From NCBI RefSeq assembly GCF_008642295.1, contig NZ_CP029190.1, positions 186,001 through 250,000 on the forward strand: a stretch of 64,000 nucleotides of DNA, written 5' to 3'. The stretch is from Streptomyces venezuelae (GTDB taxonomy: Bacteria > Actinomycetota > Actinomycetes > Streptomycetales > Streptomycetaceae). Position numbers and translations under genes: made by a program. The notes under the pieces are model-generated. The model searched no databases and was not told the origin of the DNA. It worked only from the letters and a program-made list of their open reading frames with translations. Of this stretch, positions 53,055 to 61,597 are shown in pieces. Position 1 is the stretch's first letter; the number at the start of each line of letters is the position of its first letter.

Positions 53055-54308
53055 CTACCCGTGCCCGCCAGACGGCGTCGGTGATTTTCCGGCGCGCTGT
53101 GGCGAGAGGTGGCGGGCCAGGGCGGACCCCGCCAGGAGGCCGATCAGGGCGCAGACCGCCGGCCAGCCGAAGGCGGTGTGGAGGCGGACGCCGAGCCAGG
53201 ATCCCGCCGTACCGCCGAGGTAGGCGCAGGTCATATAGGCGGTGTTGAGCCGGCTGCGGGCGTCCGGGCGCAGGGCGTAGATCCGCGACTGGTTGGCGAC
53301 CGTGCCGGACTGCATGGCGACGTCCAGGAGCAGGGTGCCCGCGGCCAGCGCGACCAGGCCCGCCGGGCCGCCCCGGCCGCCGGCTGCGAGGACCGCGGCG
53401 GCGGCGAGGACCCCGAGGAGGGAGGCCGTGTTGACCGGGCCGGGCCCGTGGCGGTCGACCAGCCGCCCGGCGAACGGGGTGCACAGCAGGGTGGCGCTGC
53501 CGACCAGGGCGAGCAGCCCGACGGCCCCGGCCCCCAGCCGGTAGGCGGGCCCGGTCAGCAGCAGGGCCAGGGCCGCCCAGGCGGCCGAGAACCCGCCGAA
53601 GACGGCGGCCTGGTACAGGCAGGAGCGGCGCAGCTCCGGCTCGGCGCGCAGCAGGTGCAGGGGTTCGGCGAGGAAGGCGATGTACGGGCGGCGGGCGGCG
53701 GCCGGGGGCGGGGTGCCGGTGGGTACGGCGTGGGCGGTGACGGCCGCGAGGATCAGGGCCACGGTCGCGGCCACCAGGTAGGGGGCGCGCCAGCCGAGCT
53801 GTTCGCCGAGCAGCCCGCCGAACGTACGGGCCAGCAGCATGCCCGCGGTCGATCCGCTCAGCAGGGTGCCGAGGACGGCCCCGCGGTGGCCGGGCGCCGC
53901 CAGGCCGGCCGCCAGCGGGCCGATGATCTGTGCGGCCACGGTGGTCAGGCCGACCAGGGTGCTGGCCGCGACCAGCGGCGGCATGGCCGGGGCGCAGCCG
54001 GCGGCCAGCAGGGCCAGGCCGGTGAGGGTGAGCAGGACGACCAGGAGCGAGCGGTGCCGGATCCGGTCGCCGAGCGGTACCAGCAGGACCATTCCGGCGG
54101 TGTAGCCGATCTGGGTGGCGGTCACCAGGAGGGCGGCGGTGCCGGGCGGGACGTGCAGCCCGTCGGCGACGAGCGGGACGAGGGCCTGCGGGAAGTAGAG
54201 GTTGCCCACGGCGACGGCGCAGGTGACGGCCAGGATCAGGACCAGTCGGCGGCTCACCGGGCCGCCGCCGGCCGCGGTGGTGTCGGGGATGTCATGGGGT
54301 GAGTCCAC
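53055..54308 (-). CDS. MFS transporter (drug-efflux type)
   Basis: A 417-residue integral membrane protein with 12 predicted spans. Characteristic elements are LVLILAVTCAVAVGNLYFPQALVPLVA in span 1, a PLGDRIRHRSLLVVLL loop between spans 2 and 3 (the G-x-x-D-R-x-x-R motif A), and a STLVGLTTVAAQIIGPLAAGLAAPGHRGAVLG region as in sugar/drug exporters. It is divergent from an ArsR-like regulator 42 bp away, so this regulator may control it. The substrate is unknown. Confidence 0.9.
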   Translation of the reverse strand: MDSPHDIPDTTAAGGGPVSRRLVLILAVTCAVAVGNLYFPQALVPLVADGLHVPPGTAALLVTATQIGYTAGMVLLVPLGDRIRHRSLLVVLLTLTGLALLAAGCAPAMPPLVAASTLVGLTTVAAQIIGPLAAGLAAPGHRGAVLGTLLSGSTAGMLLARTFGGLLGEQLGWRAPYLVAATVALILAAVTAHAVPTGTPPPAAARRPYIAFLAEPLHLLRAEPELRRSCLYQAAVFGGFSAAWAALALLLTGPAYRLGAGAVGLLALVGSATLLCTPFAGRLVDRHGPGPVNTASLLGVLAAAAVLAAGGRGGPAGLVALAAGTLLLDVAMQSGTVANQSRIYALRPDARSRLNTAYMTCAYLGGTAGSWLGVRLHTAFGWPAVCALIGLLAGSALARHLSPQRAGKSPTPSGGHG

Positions 54309-54336
54309 GGTGCTGCGGGGTTCCTGCCAATGGATG

Positions 54337-54342
54337 TAGCCT
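54337..54342 (+). promoter_or_regulatory. -10 element for leaderless regulator gene
   Basis: TAGCCT ends 8 bases before the ATG at 54351, so the transcript probably starts at or next to the A of ATG. No Shine-Dalgarno sequence is present. It lies in the 42-bp space shared with the divergent MFS gene. Confidence 0.5.
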
Positions 54343-54350
54343 GCGGCTTA

Positions 54351-55406
54351 ATGATCAGCTTCGAGCTCGGTGTCGAGGACCTCGCGGACACGCGGTTCGC
54401 CGTCTCGCCCCTGGCCGAGACCGTGCTGAGCCTGCGAGTGCTGCGGGATCCGGGGGTGTCGGCGCTGCACCTGCCGTGGCGGAGGTCGGTCCTCGGCCGG
54501 CTGGGCGGCCTGGACACCGGGCTGCTGATGTCCCTGGTGGCGGACCGGCTCACCCTGCCGGACTTTCTGACGCCCCGGCCGGCGGGGTTCGAGCCGGCCT
54601 TCGGGGCGGAACTGGCCGTCGTCCGGCGGACCCCGCCCGAGGTGGTGCGCCGCGATCTGTCGGCCGCGCACGCCCCGGACCGGCTGCCGGCGGCGCTGCG
54701 GGCGGCGTACGCGGCCGGGGACGCGCCGGTCGCGGCGCTCCGCGACGAGATCTGCGAGCTGCTGCAGCGGTACTGGGAGATTGCGGTCCGGCCGGTCTGG
54801 CCGCAGGTGCGGCTGGTGGCGGAGGCCGATATGACCTACCGGGCCCGGCAGTTGGCCCGGGGCGGCGCCCGGCTGCTGTTCGCCGATATGCATCCCCGGC
54901 TGAGCTGGGAGGACGACGGGGCGCGGGGCGTCCTGCGGGTCCACGGCACCCTCGGCGACGGCTACCACGCGCAGGCCTGCGGCCGGGGGCTGCTGCTGGT
55001 GCCTTCGGTGTTCGCCCACAAGCCCGCGCCCCCGGTCGGACCGCAGGAGCCGCCGTCGCTGCTCTATCCCAGCCGTGGCGTGGCGACGCTCTGGGCGGCC
55101 GGACCGGCGAGCGGACCGACGAGCGGGCCGGCGGCCGGTTCGGCGGCCGGTTCGGCGGCCGGGCCCGCTCTCGTACGGCTTCTCGGCGCGCCCCGGGCCC
55201 GGTTGCTCGGCCTGCTGGCGGAGCCGCTGGCCACGGTCGAGCTCGCCCGGCGCCTGCGGGTCACGCCCAGCGCCGTGTCCCAGCACCTGCAGGTGCTGTA
55301 CGGGGCCGGGCTGGCCACCCGGGCCCGCCACGGCCGGCAGGTCCTGTACCGGCGCAGTCCGCTGGGCGACCGGCTCGCCACGGGAGACGACCTCCCGGAC
55401 CGCTAA
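54351..55406 (+). CDS. ArsR/DUF5937-type winged-helix regulator
   Basis: A 351-residue protein from ATG 54351. The N-terminal 250 residues (ISFELGVEDLADTRFAVSPLAETVLSLRVLRDPG, WEIAVRPVWPQVRLVAEADMTYRARQLARGGARLLFADMHPRLSW) are the DUF5937-type effector part. The C-terminal winged helix is RLLGLLAEPLATVELARRLRVTPSAVSQHLQVLYGAGLATRARHGRQVLYRR. An Ala/Gly/Ser-rich repeat linker (SGPTSGPAAGSAAGSAAGPA) joins them. It is divergent from the MFS gene 42 bp away and is probably its regulator. Confidence 0.88.
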   Translation: MISFELGVEDLADTRFAVSPLAETVLSLRVLRDPGVSALHLPWRRSVLGRLGGLDTGLLMSLVADRLTLPDFLTPRPAGFEPAFGAELAVVRRTPPEVVRRDLSAAHAPDRLPAALRAAYAAGDAPVAALRDEICELLQRYWEIAVRPVWPQVRLVAEADMTYRARQLARGGARLLFADMHPRLSWEDDGARGVLRVHGTLGDGYHAQACGRGLLLVPSVFAHKPAPPVGPQEPPSLLYPSRGVATLWAAGPASGPTSGPAAGSAAGSAAGPALVRLLGAPRARLLGLLAEPLATVELARRLRVTPSAVSQHLQVLYGAGLATRARHGRQVLYRRSPLGDRLATGDDLPDR

Positions 55407-55478
55407 CTCGGCGGGATTCCGGGGGCTTTGGCGCCTTGGCCTATCATCTGTTCGATTCTTGATGAGAGGCAACGGCAC

Positions 55479-56840
55479 GTGCGTGTAACAGGCAAACATC
55501 GGATATCCCTCGTCGCGGTGGCAGCCGTGGCGGCGATCGTGGGAGGTCTTCAGCTCTCCCCCAGCGCGTTCGGCACCGAGGACACCGAGGGCACCGAACC
55601 CAAGGCCGTGAGCGAGGTCGTGGTCGCGGAGCCGGGGCCGCCCACCGGGGAGGCACTCGACGCCCATGCGGAGCACTCGGCCGTGTTCGACAGCGACGGC
55701 ACGGTCTTCAAGAACGGTGTCATGTCGCTCGGGACGGAGGCCGGGACGGGCGCGGCGGCCCGGCCGATGGCGCGGGCGGCTGCGGCCGGCACCCCCGCGC
55801 CGCCCCAGGGCCCGGGGTGGAAGCTGAGCGGTGCCACCCAGTGGCTGAAGACCGGTTATACGATCAAGTTCTACGACCAGAAGTCCGCGGACTGGCTGGG
55901 CCCGTACGTGAAGGCCTCGGCGGCGGACCTCCAGCGCATCACCAACCTGCGGGTGACCGTGGACCCGAAGCCGGTCGGCTGGAACTACCAGCGGCCCAAG
56001 GGCGAGGTGCTCATCGGGGTGCTGCCCCGGCCGTGCGTACCGCCCGCGGAAGGCGGCACCATGGGCAACACCGGCTGGAAGGTGGTGCATGACGGGTCGG
56101 GGACCGCAAACCTCAGCTGCGGGTTCACCAGTTCCTCCGAGCCCGCCACCGTGACCAGCGGACACGCCTACATCGACGCCTCGTTCTTCACCGCGGCCGG
56201 GCAGCCCACGGCCGCCATGGGCACGACGTACATGCGCAACCACATCAGCCATGAGCTCGGGCACACCCTCGGGCTGACGCACGCCAACCGCAGCCTGACC
56301 AAGGGCGACTGCCTCAAGGGCACCGACTCCGGCCAGTTCCCGGTGATGTGCTCGCCCACGTACGCGTACCAGGACAAGCGCGCGGGCTCGTACGTCCAGC
56401 AGTTCGACGTCCAGGGGCTGCGCCACCTCGCCGCCGGTGCCGGGGCCGTCCTGCCCCCTCAGGGCAAGGTCGGCGGACTCGGCGGCAAATGCCTGGACGT
56501 CAAGGGCGGCAAGGCGGCCAACGGCACCCAGATCCAGCTTTACACCTGCAACGGGTCCGCGGCGCAGTCTTGGATCCTGGGCAAGGACGGTACGTTCCGC
56601 GCGTTCGGCAAGTGCCTGGACAACGCGCGCAACGCGAGCACCAACGGCAACAGGATCAGCCTCTACGACTGCAACGGCTCGGCGGCACAACGCTGGTCCG
56701 TCAATGCCAAGGGCCAGATCGTGCACATGGCCTCGGGCAAGGTGCTCGACGTGGTCGGCGGCTCGACCGCCAACGGCACGGTGGTCCAGCTCTACACGGC
56801 GAACGGCAACAAGCGCCAGGTCTGGGTCACTCCGAAGTAG
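55479..56840 (+). CDS. Secreted metalloprotease with ricin-type lectin domain
   Basis: A 453-residue protein starting with GTG 55479, with GAGAGG 8 bases upstream. A signal peptide (ISLVAVAAVAAIVGGL) is followed by an acidic propeptide-like stretch (TEDTEGTEPKAVSEVVVAEPG) and a Gly/Ala-rich linker. The catalytic domain has HELGHTLGLTH (His258, Glu259, His262, His268), the metzincin zinc site, with a later SPTY/PVMCSP Met region. The C-terminal about 125 residues form a ricin B-type beta-trefoil (GGKCLDVKGGKAANGTQIQLYTCNG...QSW, KCLDNARNAS...QRW, KVLDVVGGS...QVW) that binds glycans. It is a secreted protease targeted to polysaccharide. Confidence 0.9.
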   Translation: MRVTGKHRISLVAVAAVAAIVGGLQLSPSAFGTEDTEGTEPKAVSEVVVAEPGPPTGEALDAHAEHSAVFDSDGTVFKNGVMSLGTEAGTGAAARPMARAAAAGTPAPPQGPGWKLSGATQWLKTGYTIKFYDQKSADWLGPYVKASAADLQRITNLRVTVDPKPVGWNYQRPKGEVLIGVLPRPCVPPAEGGTMGNTGWKVVHDGSGTANLSCGFTSSSEPATVTSGHAYIDASFFTAAGQPTAAMGTTYMRNHISHELGHTLGLTHANRSLTKGDCLKGTDSGQFPVMCSPTYAYQDKRAGSYVQQFDVQGLRHLAAGAGAVLPPQGKVGGLGGKCLDVKGGKAANGTQIQLYTCNGSAAQSWILGKDGTFRAFGKCLDNARNASTNGNRISLYDCNGSAAQRWSVNAKGQIVHMASGKVLDVVGGSTANGTVVQLYTANGNKRQVWVTPK

Positions 56841-56868
56841 TCCGCGGGGGCGGGCTCCGGGCGGGCTC

Positions 56869-56896
56869 CGGGCGGGCTCCGGCGGGAGCCCGCCCG
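56869..56896 (+). terminator. Hairpin after the lectin-protease gene, fed by 11-bp tandem copies
   Basis: Perfect 12-bp stem (CGGGCGGGCTCC and GGAGCCCGCCCG) with a GGCG loop. Three tandem copies of an 11-base unit (GCGGGCTCCGG-type) run from about 56850 to 56880, so other left arms could also pair. No T-tract follows. Confidence 0.7.
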
Positions 56897-56950
56897 CGTG
56901 GCGATCACCGCGGGCAGGATCGAAAATGGGACTGCCGGAGGTGATCGTTC

Positions 56951-57784
56951 ATGTGTCGATGGCTCGCCTACTCGGGAACGCCCCTGCTGCTCGACGCCGT
57001 CCTGTACAAGCCGACCCACTCGCTGATCGACCAGAGCCTGCACTCCAGAATGGGTGTGGAGACGACGAACGGCGACGGGTTCGGCGTCGGCTGGTACACG
57101 CCGGACAGCAGTTCTCCGGCGATCCTGCGGGACATCGGCCCCGCCTGGAACAACCGCAACCTGCGGGAGATCGCGGACCATGTCCGCTCGCCCCTGTTCT
57201 TCGCCCACATCCGCGCCTCGACCGGCACCGCGATCCAGCAGTCGAACTGCCACCCGTTCCGGCACGGCCGCTGGATGTGGATGCACAACGGTTCCATCGC
57301 CGGGTTCCACCTGATGCGGCGGGACCTCTGCCTGCTCGTGGACCCCGCCCTGTTCACCGACATCGAGGGCACGACGGACTCCGAGGTGATGTTCTACCTC
57401 GCGATCACCTTCGGCCTGGACCAGGACCCGCCCGGCGCCGTGGCCCGGATGGTGGGCGCCGTCGAGCGCGTCGGCCGTGAACACGGTGTGGAGCTCCCGA
57501 TGCAGATGACCGTCGCCGTGACCGACGGCCAACGCGTCTGGGCCTTCCGCTACTCCACCCAGAACACCTCCCGGTCGCTGTTCTACAGCAGCCGGGTGGA
57601 GACCCTGCGCAAACTGCACCCCGAGATGCCGTTCCTGCAGGAAGTGTCCGACGACACCCGACTCATCGTGTCCGAACCCCTCGGTGATCTGCCCGGTGCC
57701 TGGAACGAGGTACCGGAGAGCAGTTACGGCGTCGTCCAGCCCGGGGCGGACGAGCTGTTCCCCTTTGTCCCGGAACCTGCATGA
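56951..57784 (+). CDS. Class II glutamine amidotransferase
   Basis: A 277-residue Ntn-type amidotransferase. The start Met is followed directly by the nucleophile Cys (MCRWLAYSG), with GGAGG 9 bases upstream, which fixes the start. Other catalytic-site features are TTNGDGFGVGWY, FFAHIRAST (Arg/His), and the NCHPFRHGRWMWMHNGSIAGF loop. It is similar to EgtC-type gamma-glutamyl hydrolases and to streptomycete ORFs next to membrane proteins; ergothioneine genes are not nearby, so the substrate is unknown. Confidence 0.9.
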   Translation: MCRWLAYSGTPLLLDAVLYKPTHSLIDQSLHSRMGVETTNGDGFGVGWYTPDSSSPAILRDIGPAWNNRNLREIADHVRSPLFFAHIRASTGTAIQQSNCHPFRHGRWMWMHNGSIAGFHLMRRDLCLLVDPALFTDIEGTTDSEVMFYLAITFGLDQDPPGAVARMVGAVERVGREHGVELPMQMTVAVTDGQRVWAFRYSTQNTSRSLFYSSRVETLRKLHPEMPFLQEVSDDTRLIVSEPLGDLPGAWNEVPESSYGVVQPGADELFPFVPEPA

Positions 57785-57842
57785 CGCCTTGACGGCCGAG
57801 GGCCCCGGCCTTCCGGCCTGCACGACCGACAGGAGAACGGCC

Positions 57843-58256
57843 ATGAAGGACTCGATGCAGAACCTGGCGGTGGACTACCCGCTGCTGAACATGTTCTGGA
57901 CCATGCTGCTGATCTTCATCTGGGTGCTCTGGTTCATGCTGCTGTTCCGGATCATCGGCGACATCTTCCGTGACGACTCGCTGGGCGGCTGGGGCAAGGC
58001 GGGGTGGACCGTCTTCGTGATCCTGCTGCCCTTCCTGGGCGTGTTCGTGTACCTGATCGCCCGCGGGCGCGGGATGGGCGAACGCGAGATGCAGCGGGTC
58101 CGGATGAACGAAGAGGCGTTCCGCGCCTATGTGCGCGAGAGCGCCGGGCCCACCAGCCAGGCGGAGGAGCTGTCCCGGCTCGCCGAGCTCAAGAACAGCG
58201 GCGACATCACGGCGGCCGAGTTCGAGCAGGCCAAGGCGAAGATCCTCGCGAGCTAG
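57843..58256 (+). CDS. SHOCT-domain membrane protein
   Basis: A 137-residue protein from ATG 57843 with an AGGAGA site. Two spans (MFWTMLLIFIWVLWFMLLFRIIG and AGWTVFVILLPFLGVFVYLIA) form a PLDc_N-type region, then a charged helix (GEREMQRVRMNEEAFRAYVRE), and the C-terminal SHOCT motif AEELSRLAELKNSGDITAAEFEQAKAKIL. SHOCT domains are short oligomerisation or binding modules. It is the first gene of a likely three-gene membrane operon with the GAP-family and ClC genes (30 bp spacing). Confidence 0.9.
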   Translation: MKDSMQNLAVDYPLLNMFWTMLLIFIWVLWFMLLFRIIGDIFRDDSLGGWGKAGWTVFVILLPFLGVFVYLIARGRGMGEREMQRVRMNEEAFRAYVRESAGPTSQAEELSRLAELKNSGDITAAEFEQAKAKILAS

Positions 58257-58285
58257 GACCCTGCCCCGGTCCGGGGTGACCTGCC

Positions 58286-59005
58286 ATGGTGCTCGACCTG
58301 GTCGTCATCGGTCTGGCCATCACCCTCTACCCACTGCCGGTGCTGGCCCTGGGGCTGGTGGTGTCCGCTCGCCGCGGGGTGTGGAAGGGACTGGCGTTCG
58401 TCCTGGCCTGGCTCGGCTGCCTCGTCCTCGTCATCACCATCGTGCTGTTGCTCACGGGCGGACAACCGCCGCCGCCCCGCTCTCCGCCGTCCACCGCGGT
58501 CCTCGCAGCCAAACTGGCGCTCGGCGTGGGCCTGATCGTCTACAGCGAGCACCGGCGGCGCCTGCGCCGCTCGGCCCGCGCCGATGCCGGGGCCACGACC
58601 GATGCCACGACCGGCGCCACGACCGGCGCCAAAGCCGGCACCAGGACCGACGCTTCGGGGAGTTCGATGACCTCCCGGCTGGACCAGGCCTCGGCGTGGT
58701 CCGCGGCCACGGTCGCCGTGCTCCTCCAGCCCTGGGGCATGGTCGGCCTCGCCGCGACCACCGTGGTGCAGGCCGACCTCTCGCACGCCTCGTCGTTCTT
58801 CGTCCTGACGGGCTTCTGCCTCCTGGCCAGCGCCAGCCTGCTGGTCATGGAGCTGTACGCGGTCTTCGCACCGGAGCGGGCGCAGGCCGGCCTGGCCAGC
58901 CTGCGCGTGTGGCTGACGGCCCACAAGGACCCGGCGATCATCCTCACCTGCCTCGTGGCCGGCGTGTGGATGACCGGCCGGAGCCTGTCCGCGCTCACCG
59001 GCTGA
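58286..59005 (+). CDS. GAP/Sap-family membrane protein (LysE-like)
   Basis: A 239-residue membrane protein with about six spans, e.g. VLDLVVIGLAITLYPLPVLALGLVV, GLAFVLAWLGCLVLVITIVLLLTG, TAVLAAKLALGVGLIVY, HASSFFVLTGFCLLASASLLVMELYAV and PAIILTCLVAGVWMTG. The order is that of the GAP (sulfolipid-1-addressing/LysE-like) family. A middle loop carries repeated ATTDATTGATTGAK. Middle gene of the SHOCT-GAP-ClC unit; the transported compound is unknown. Confidence 0.82.
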   Translation: MVLDLVVIGLAITLYPLPVLALGLVVSARRGVWKGLAFVLAWLGCLVLVITIVLLLTGGQPPPPRSPPSTAVLAAKLALGVGLIVYSEHRRRLRRSARADAGATTDATTGATTGAKAGTRTDASGSSMTSRLDQASAWSAATVAVLLQPWGMVGLAATTVVQADLSHASSFFVLTGFCLLASASLLVMELYAVFAPERAQAGLASLRVWLTAHKDPAIILTCLVAGVWMTGRSLSALTG

Positions 59006-59025
59006 GCCAGCCAAGGAGGAGCACC

Positions 59026-60411
59026 ATGACGGAGCCGAGCCCTCGACCCGCCCCCGCAGCCCCCGCCGCCACCGGCGGGCAGCCCGAGGAAGCGGACCGG
59101 CTGCGGGACATCCTGCGCTCTCCCGGCTACCTCAAGGTCCTCGCCCTCGCCAGTTTCATCGGGATCCCGGTGTCACTGATCTCCTTCTGGTTCCTGGTCG
59201 CGCTCCACTGGCTGGAGCATGCGCTGTGGGACAGCCTGCCGCACGCCCTGGGCTGGGCGGCTCCTCCGTGGTGGTGGCCGCTGCCCCTGCTGCTGATCGC
59301 CGGACTCGTCGTCGGCCTGGTCGCCGCGTACCTGCCCGGGGCGGGCGGCCATGTCCCCGCGTACGGCCTGCACACCGGCGGGTCCTCAGCGGCCCTGCTG
59401 CCGGGGGTGCTGATCGCCGCGACGGCGAGCCTGCCGTTCGGCGCGGTCCTGGGGCCGGAGGCGCCGCTGATCGCCCTGGGCGGCGGCCTCGCCCTGCTGT
59501 TCCGGGATCTGACGCAGATGCCGGCCACCGCGCAGACCACCGTGCTGCTGACCGCGGCCGGAGCGGCTGCGGCCATCGCCGCGATCTTCGGGAATCCGCT
59601 GATCGCCGCGGTGCTGCTGATCGAGGTGGCGGGAGTGGGCGGGCCCCGGCTGTTCTCCGTCATGCTGCCCGCGCTGCTCTCCAGCGGCATCGGGGCCCTG
59701 GTCTTCACCGGCTTCGGGCGGTGGACGGGCCTGGAGACGGGCAGCCTCGCCCTGACGCTGCCCGGGCCGCTGCCGCACCTGGACGTGGGGGACGTGCTGT
59801 GGACGGTGCCCATCGCCCTTGTCCTCGCCCTTTTCCTGCACCCGCTGATGGCCGCGGGCGGCCGGGCCGCCGCCTACATCTCCGGCCGGGTGCTGCCCCG
59901 TACCGTGCTGTGCGCACTCGGTGCCGCCGCCTGTATCGCCCTCTACGCCCTGATCACCGGCCGCTCGCCGGCCGAGGCCGCCCTGTCGGGCCAGGGTGCC
60001 CTGGGCGTGCTGGCCGCCGACCCGCGGGCCTGGGGGGTGGGTGCGCTGATCGCCGTCCTGCTGGCCAAGGGGGCCGCGTACGCCTTCTGCCTGGGCAGCC
60101 TGCGCGGCGGCCCCGTGTTCCCGGCCCTGTTCCTGGGGGCCGCGGCCGGTGTCCTGCTCGCTCCGCTGCCCGGCCTGGGCTTCGTACCCGCCATGGCGGC
60201 GGGTATGGCCGCCGCCACCGCCGCCACCATGCGGCTGCCGGTCAGCAGCGCCCTCCTGGTGGTGCTGCTGCTGGGCGGCACCAGCATGATGCCGGTCGTG
60301 ATCCTTGCGGCCGTGACCGCCTTCGTCGCCACCGAACTGCTGCCCCTCGGCCCCGGGCCGCAGGCTCAGGACGGGCTGGAGGCCCGGCCGGATCCCGCTT
60401 CACGCGCGTGA
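59026..60411 (+). CDS. ClC-family chloride channel/transporter
   Basis: A 461-residue membrane protein from ATG 59026, with AGGAGG 6 bases before. It has about ten hydrophobic spans. Selectivity-filter elements are GAVLGPEAPLIALGGG (the G-x-E-G-P region, here GPEAP), AAIFGNPLIAAVLLIEV and GSLRGGPVFPALFLGAAAG (GxFxP). The first motif differs from GREGP of classical ClCs, so ion selectivity may be unusual. It ends a three-gene operon; 20 bp separate it from the GAP gene. The 3' end overlaps the DUF1992 gene by 12 bp. Confidence 0.88.
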   Translation: MTEPSPRPAPAAPAATGGQPEEADRLRDILRSPGYLKVLALASFIGIPVSLISFWFLVALHWLEHALWDSLPHALGWAAPPWWWPLPLLLIAGLVVGLVAAYLPGAGGHVPAYGLHTGGSSAALLPGVLIAATASLPFGAVLGPEAPLIALGGGLALLFRDLTQMPATAQTTVLLTAAGAAAAIAAIFGNPLIAAVLLIEVAGVGGPRLFSVMLPALLSSGIGALVFTGFGRWTGLETGSLALTLPGPLPHLDVGDVLWTVPIALVLALFLHPLMAAGGRAAAYISGRVLPRTVLCALGAAACIALYALITGRSPAEAALSGQGALGVLAADPRAWGVGALIAVLLAKGAAYAFCLGSLRGGPVFPALFLGAAAGVLLAPLPGLGFVPAMAAGMAAATAATMRLPVSSALLVVLLLGGTSMMPVVILAAVTAFVATELLPLGPGPQAQDGLEARPDPASRA

Positions 60412-60798
60412 AGCGCGCCATTCCTCAACCATCGCGTCCACGTCGAACGGCTTGAGGTTGAGCGGCGGCCCCGGGGGCGGCCGGCGGACGGCTGCGGCGA
60501 TCTTCTCGTTGATCTCGGAGAGGATGTCCCGGACCCTGGATTCCGTACGCGCCTGCGCCACCGCCTCGACCGCGTCCTCGGCCTCCTTGCGCAGCACCAG
60601 GGCGGGCGGGAGGACCGAGACGCCTTCCCGGTGCAGCTTGCCCTTGACCCACCACAGCTCGTCGTAGGGCGCGGTGTCGTCGGGCAATGGTTTGCCGAAG
60701 CCGGGCAGGTTCGCGAAGTCACCGCGCTCGGTCGCCTCGCGGATCTGCTTGTCCACGAATGACTCGAAGCTGACGCCGGGGGGTTTGCGCTCGGTCAT
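60400..60798 (-). CDS. DUF1992 (DnaJ-homologue, conserved region) protein
   Basis: A 132-residue protein from ATG 60798. It has the DUF1992 pattern SFESFVDKQIREATERGDFANLPGFGKPLPDD at the N-terminus, then PYDELWWVKGKLHREGVSVLPPALVLRKEAEDAVEA and a C-terminal helix ending FDVDAMVEEWR. DUF1992 members are found fused to or near DnaJ-like proteins, and one homologue acts as a chaperone-like factor. It converges with the ClC gene (12-bp overlap) and is divergent from a PNPOx gene. Confidence 0.88.
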   Translation of the reverse strand: MTERKPPGVSFESFVDKQIREATERGDFANLPGFGKPLPDDTAPYDELWWVKGKLHREGVSVLPPALVLRKEAEDAVEAVAQARTESRVRDILSEINEKIAAAVRRPPPGPPLNLKPFDVDAMVEEWRASRA

Positions 60799-60821
60799 GC
60801 TTCCAGCGTACAAAACCCTCC

Positions 60822-60827
60822 TATAAA
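60822..60827 (+). promoter_or_regulatory. -10 element before the PNPOx gene
   Basis: TATAAA lies 4 bases before ATG 60832 and 10 before ATG 60838, so the transcript is probably leaderless. The AT-rich sequence stands out from its GC-rich surroundings. Confidence 0.45.
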
Positions 60828-60831
60828 TTGG

Positions 60832-61533
60832 ATGCGCATGACACTTGATTCGCCTGATGCACCGTCTGATGCACCGTCGGCCGGCCGCGACGGCCGCCTC
60901 TTCGAGGCCTTGAGGTCCACCGCCGTCCAGAACACCGAGGCGCTGCGCACGCTCTACGAGGAGCCCGGTGAGCTGGCCCGCCGCAAGACCGTGGACCGGA
61001 TCCACGAGGTGGCCCGGACGGTCATCGGCCGGTCCTCGCTGGTGTTCGTGGCCAGCTTCGGTGCCGACGGCCACTGTGATGTCACTCCGCGCGGCGGGCC
61101 GGCCGGCTTCGTGTCCGTGCTGGACGAGTTCACCCTCGCCCTCCCCGACGCCACCGGCAACAAGCGGCTGGACAGTGCGCACAACATCGTGGAGACCGGC
61201 CGGGCCGGCCTGATCTTCATCATCCCCGGCCGGTCCACCACCCTGCGGGTGAACGGCAGGGCCTGCATCTCCGCCGACCCGCGGCTGCTGGAGCGGCTCA
61301 CGGCCGTCGGGAAGCCCCCGCGCAGCGCGATGGTGGTGGAGGTCGAGGAGGTGTACCAGCACTGCCCGAAGGCCTTTCTGCGCAGCAACGCCTGGAAGCC
61401 GGACCAGTGGCTCGCCGAGGACGCCGTCCCGAGTTCCGCCGAGGTCACCCTCTCCCATCTGAACCTGCCCGGTCTGACCCTGGAACAGATCCGCGCGAAC
61501 GAACGCGAATCGCTGCTGCACCGCTACGAGTGA
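60832..61533 (+). CDS. Pyridoxamine 5'-phosphate oxidase-family protein (MSMEG_1061-like)
   Basis: A 233-residue split-barrel FMN protein. Motifs: ARRKTVDRIHEVARTVIGRSSLVFVASFGADGHCDVTPRGGPAGFVSVLDEFTLALPDATGNKRLDSAHNIVETGRAGLIFIIPG, then LRVNGRACIS and VEEVYQHCPKAFLRSNAW. The last motif is typical of this F420/FMN subgroup. The start may be ATG 60832 or 60838 because the transcript looks leaderless. It may use flavin or F420; the substrate is unknown. Confidence 0.87.
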   Translation: MRMTLDSPDAPSDAPSAGRDGRLFEALRSTAVQNTEALRTLYEEPGELARRKTVDRIHEVARTVIGRSSLVFVASFGADGHCDVTPRGGPAGFVSVLDEFTLALPDATGNKRLDSAHNIVETGRAGLIFIIPGRSTTLRVNGRACISADPRLLERLTAVGKPPRSAMVVEVEEVYQHCPKAFLRSNAWKPDQWLAEDAVPSSAEVTLSHLNLPGLTLEQIRANERESLLHRYE

Positions 61534-61597
61534 GCCGGGCGGGGCATCGGCGGGCCGGCCGCGGATGGGGAGCCATGTCCGGGGGAATACGCGGGAC

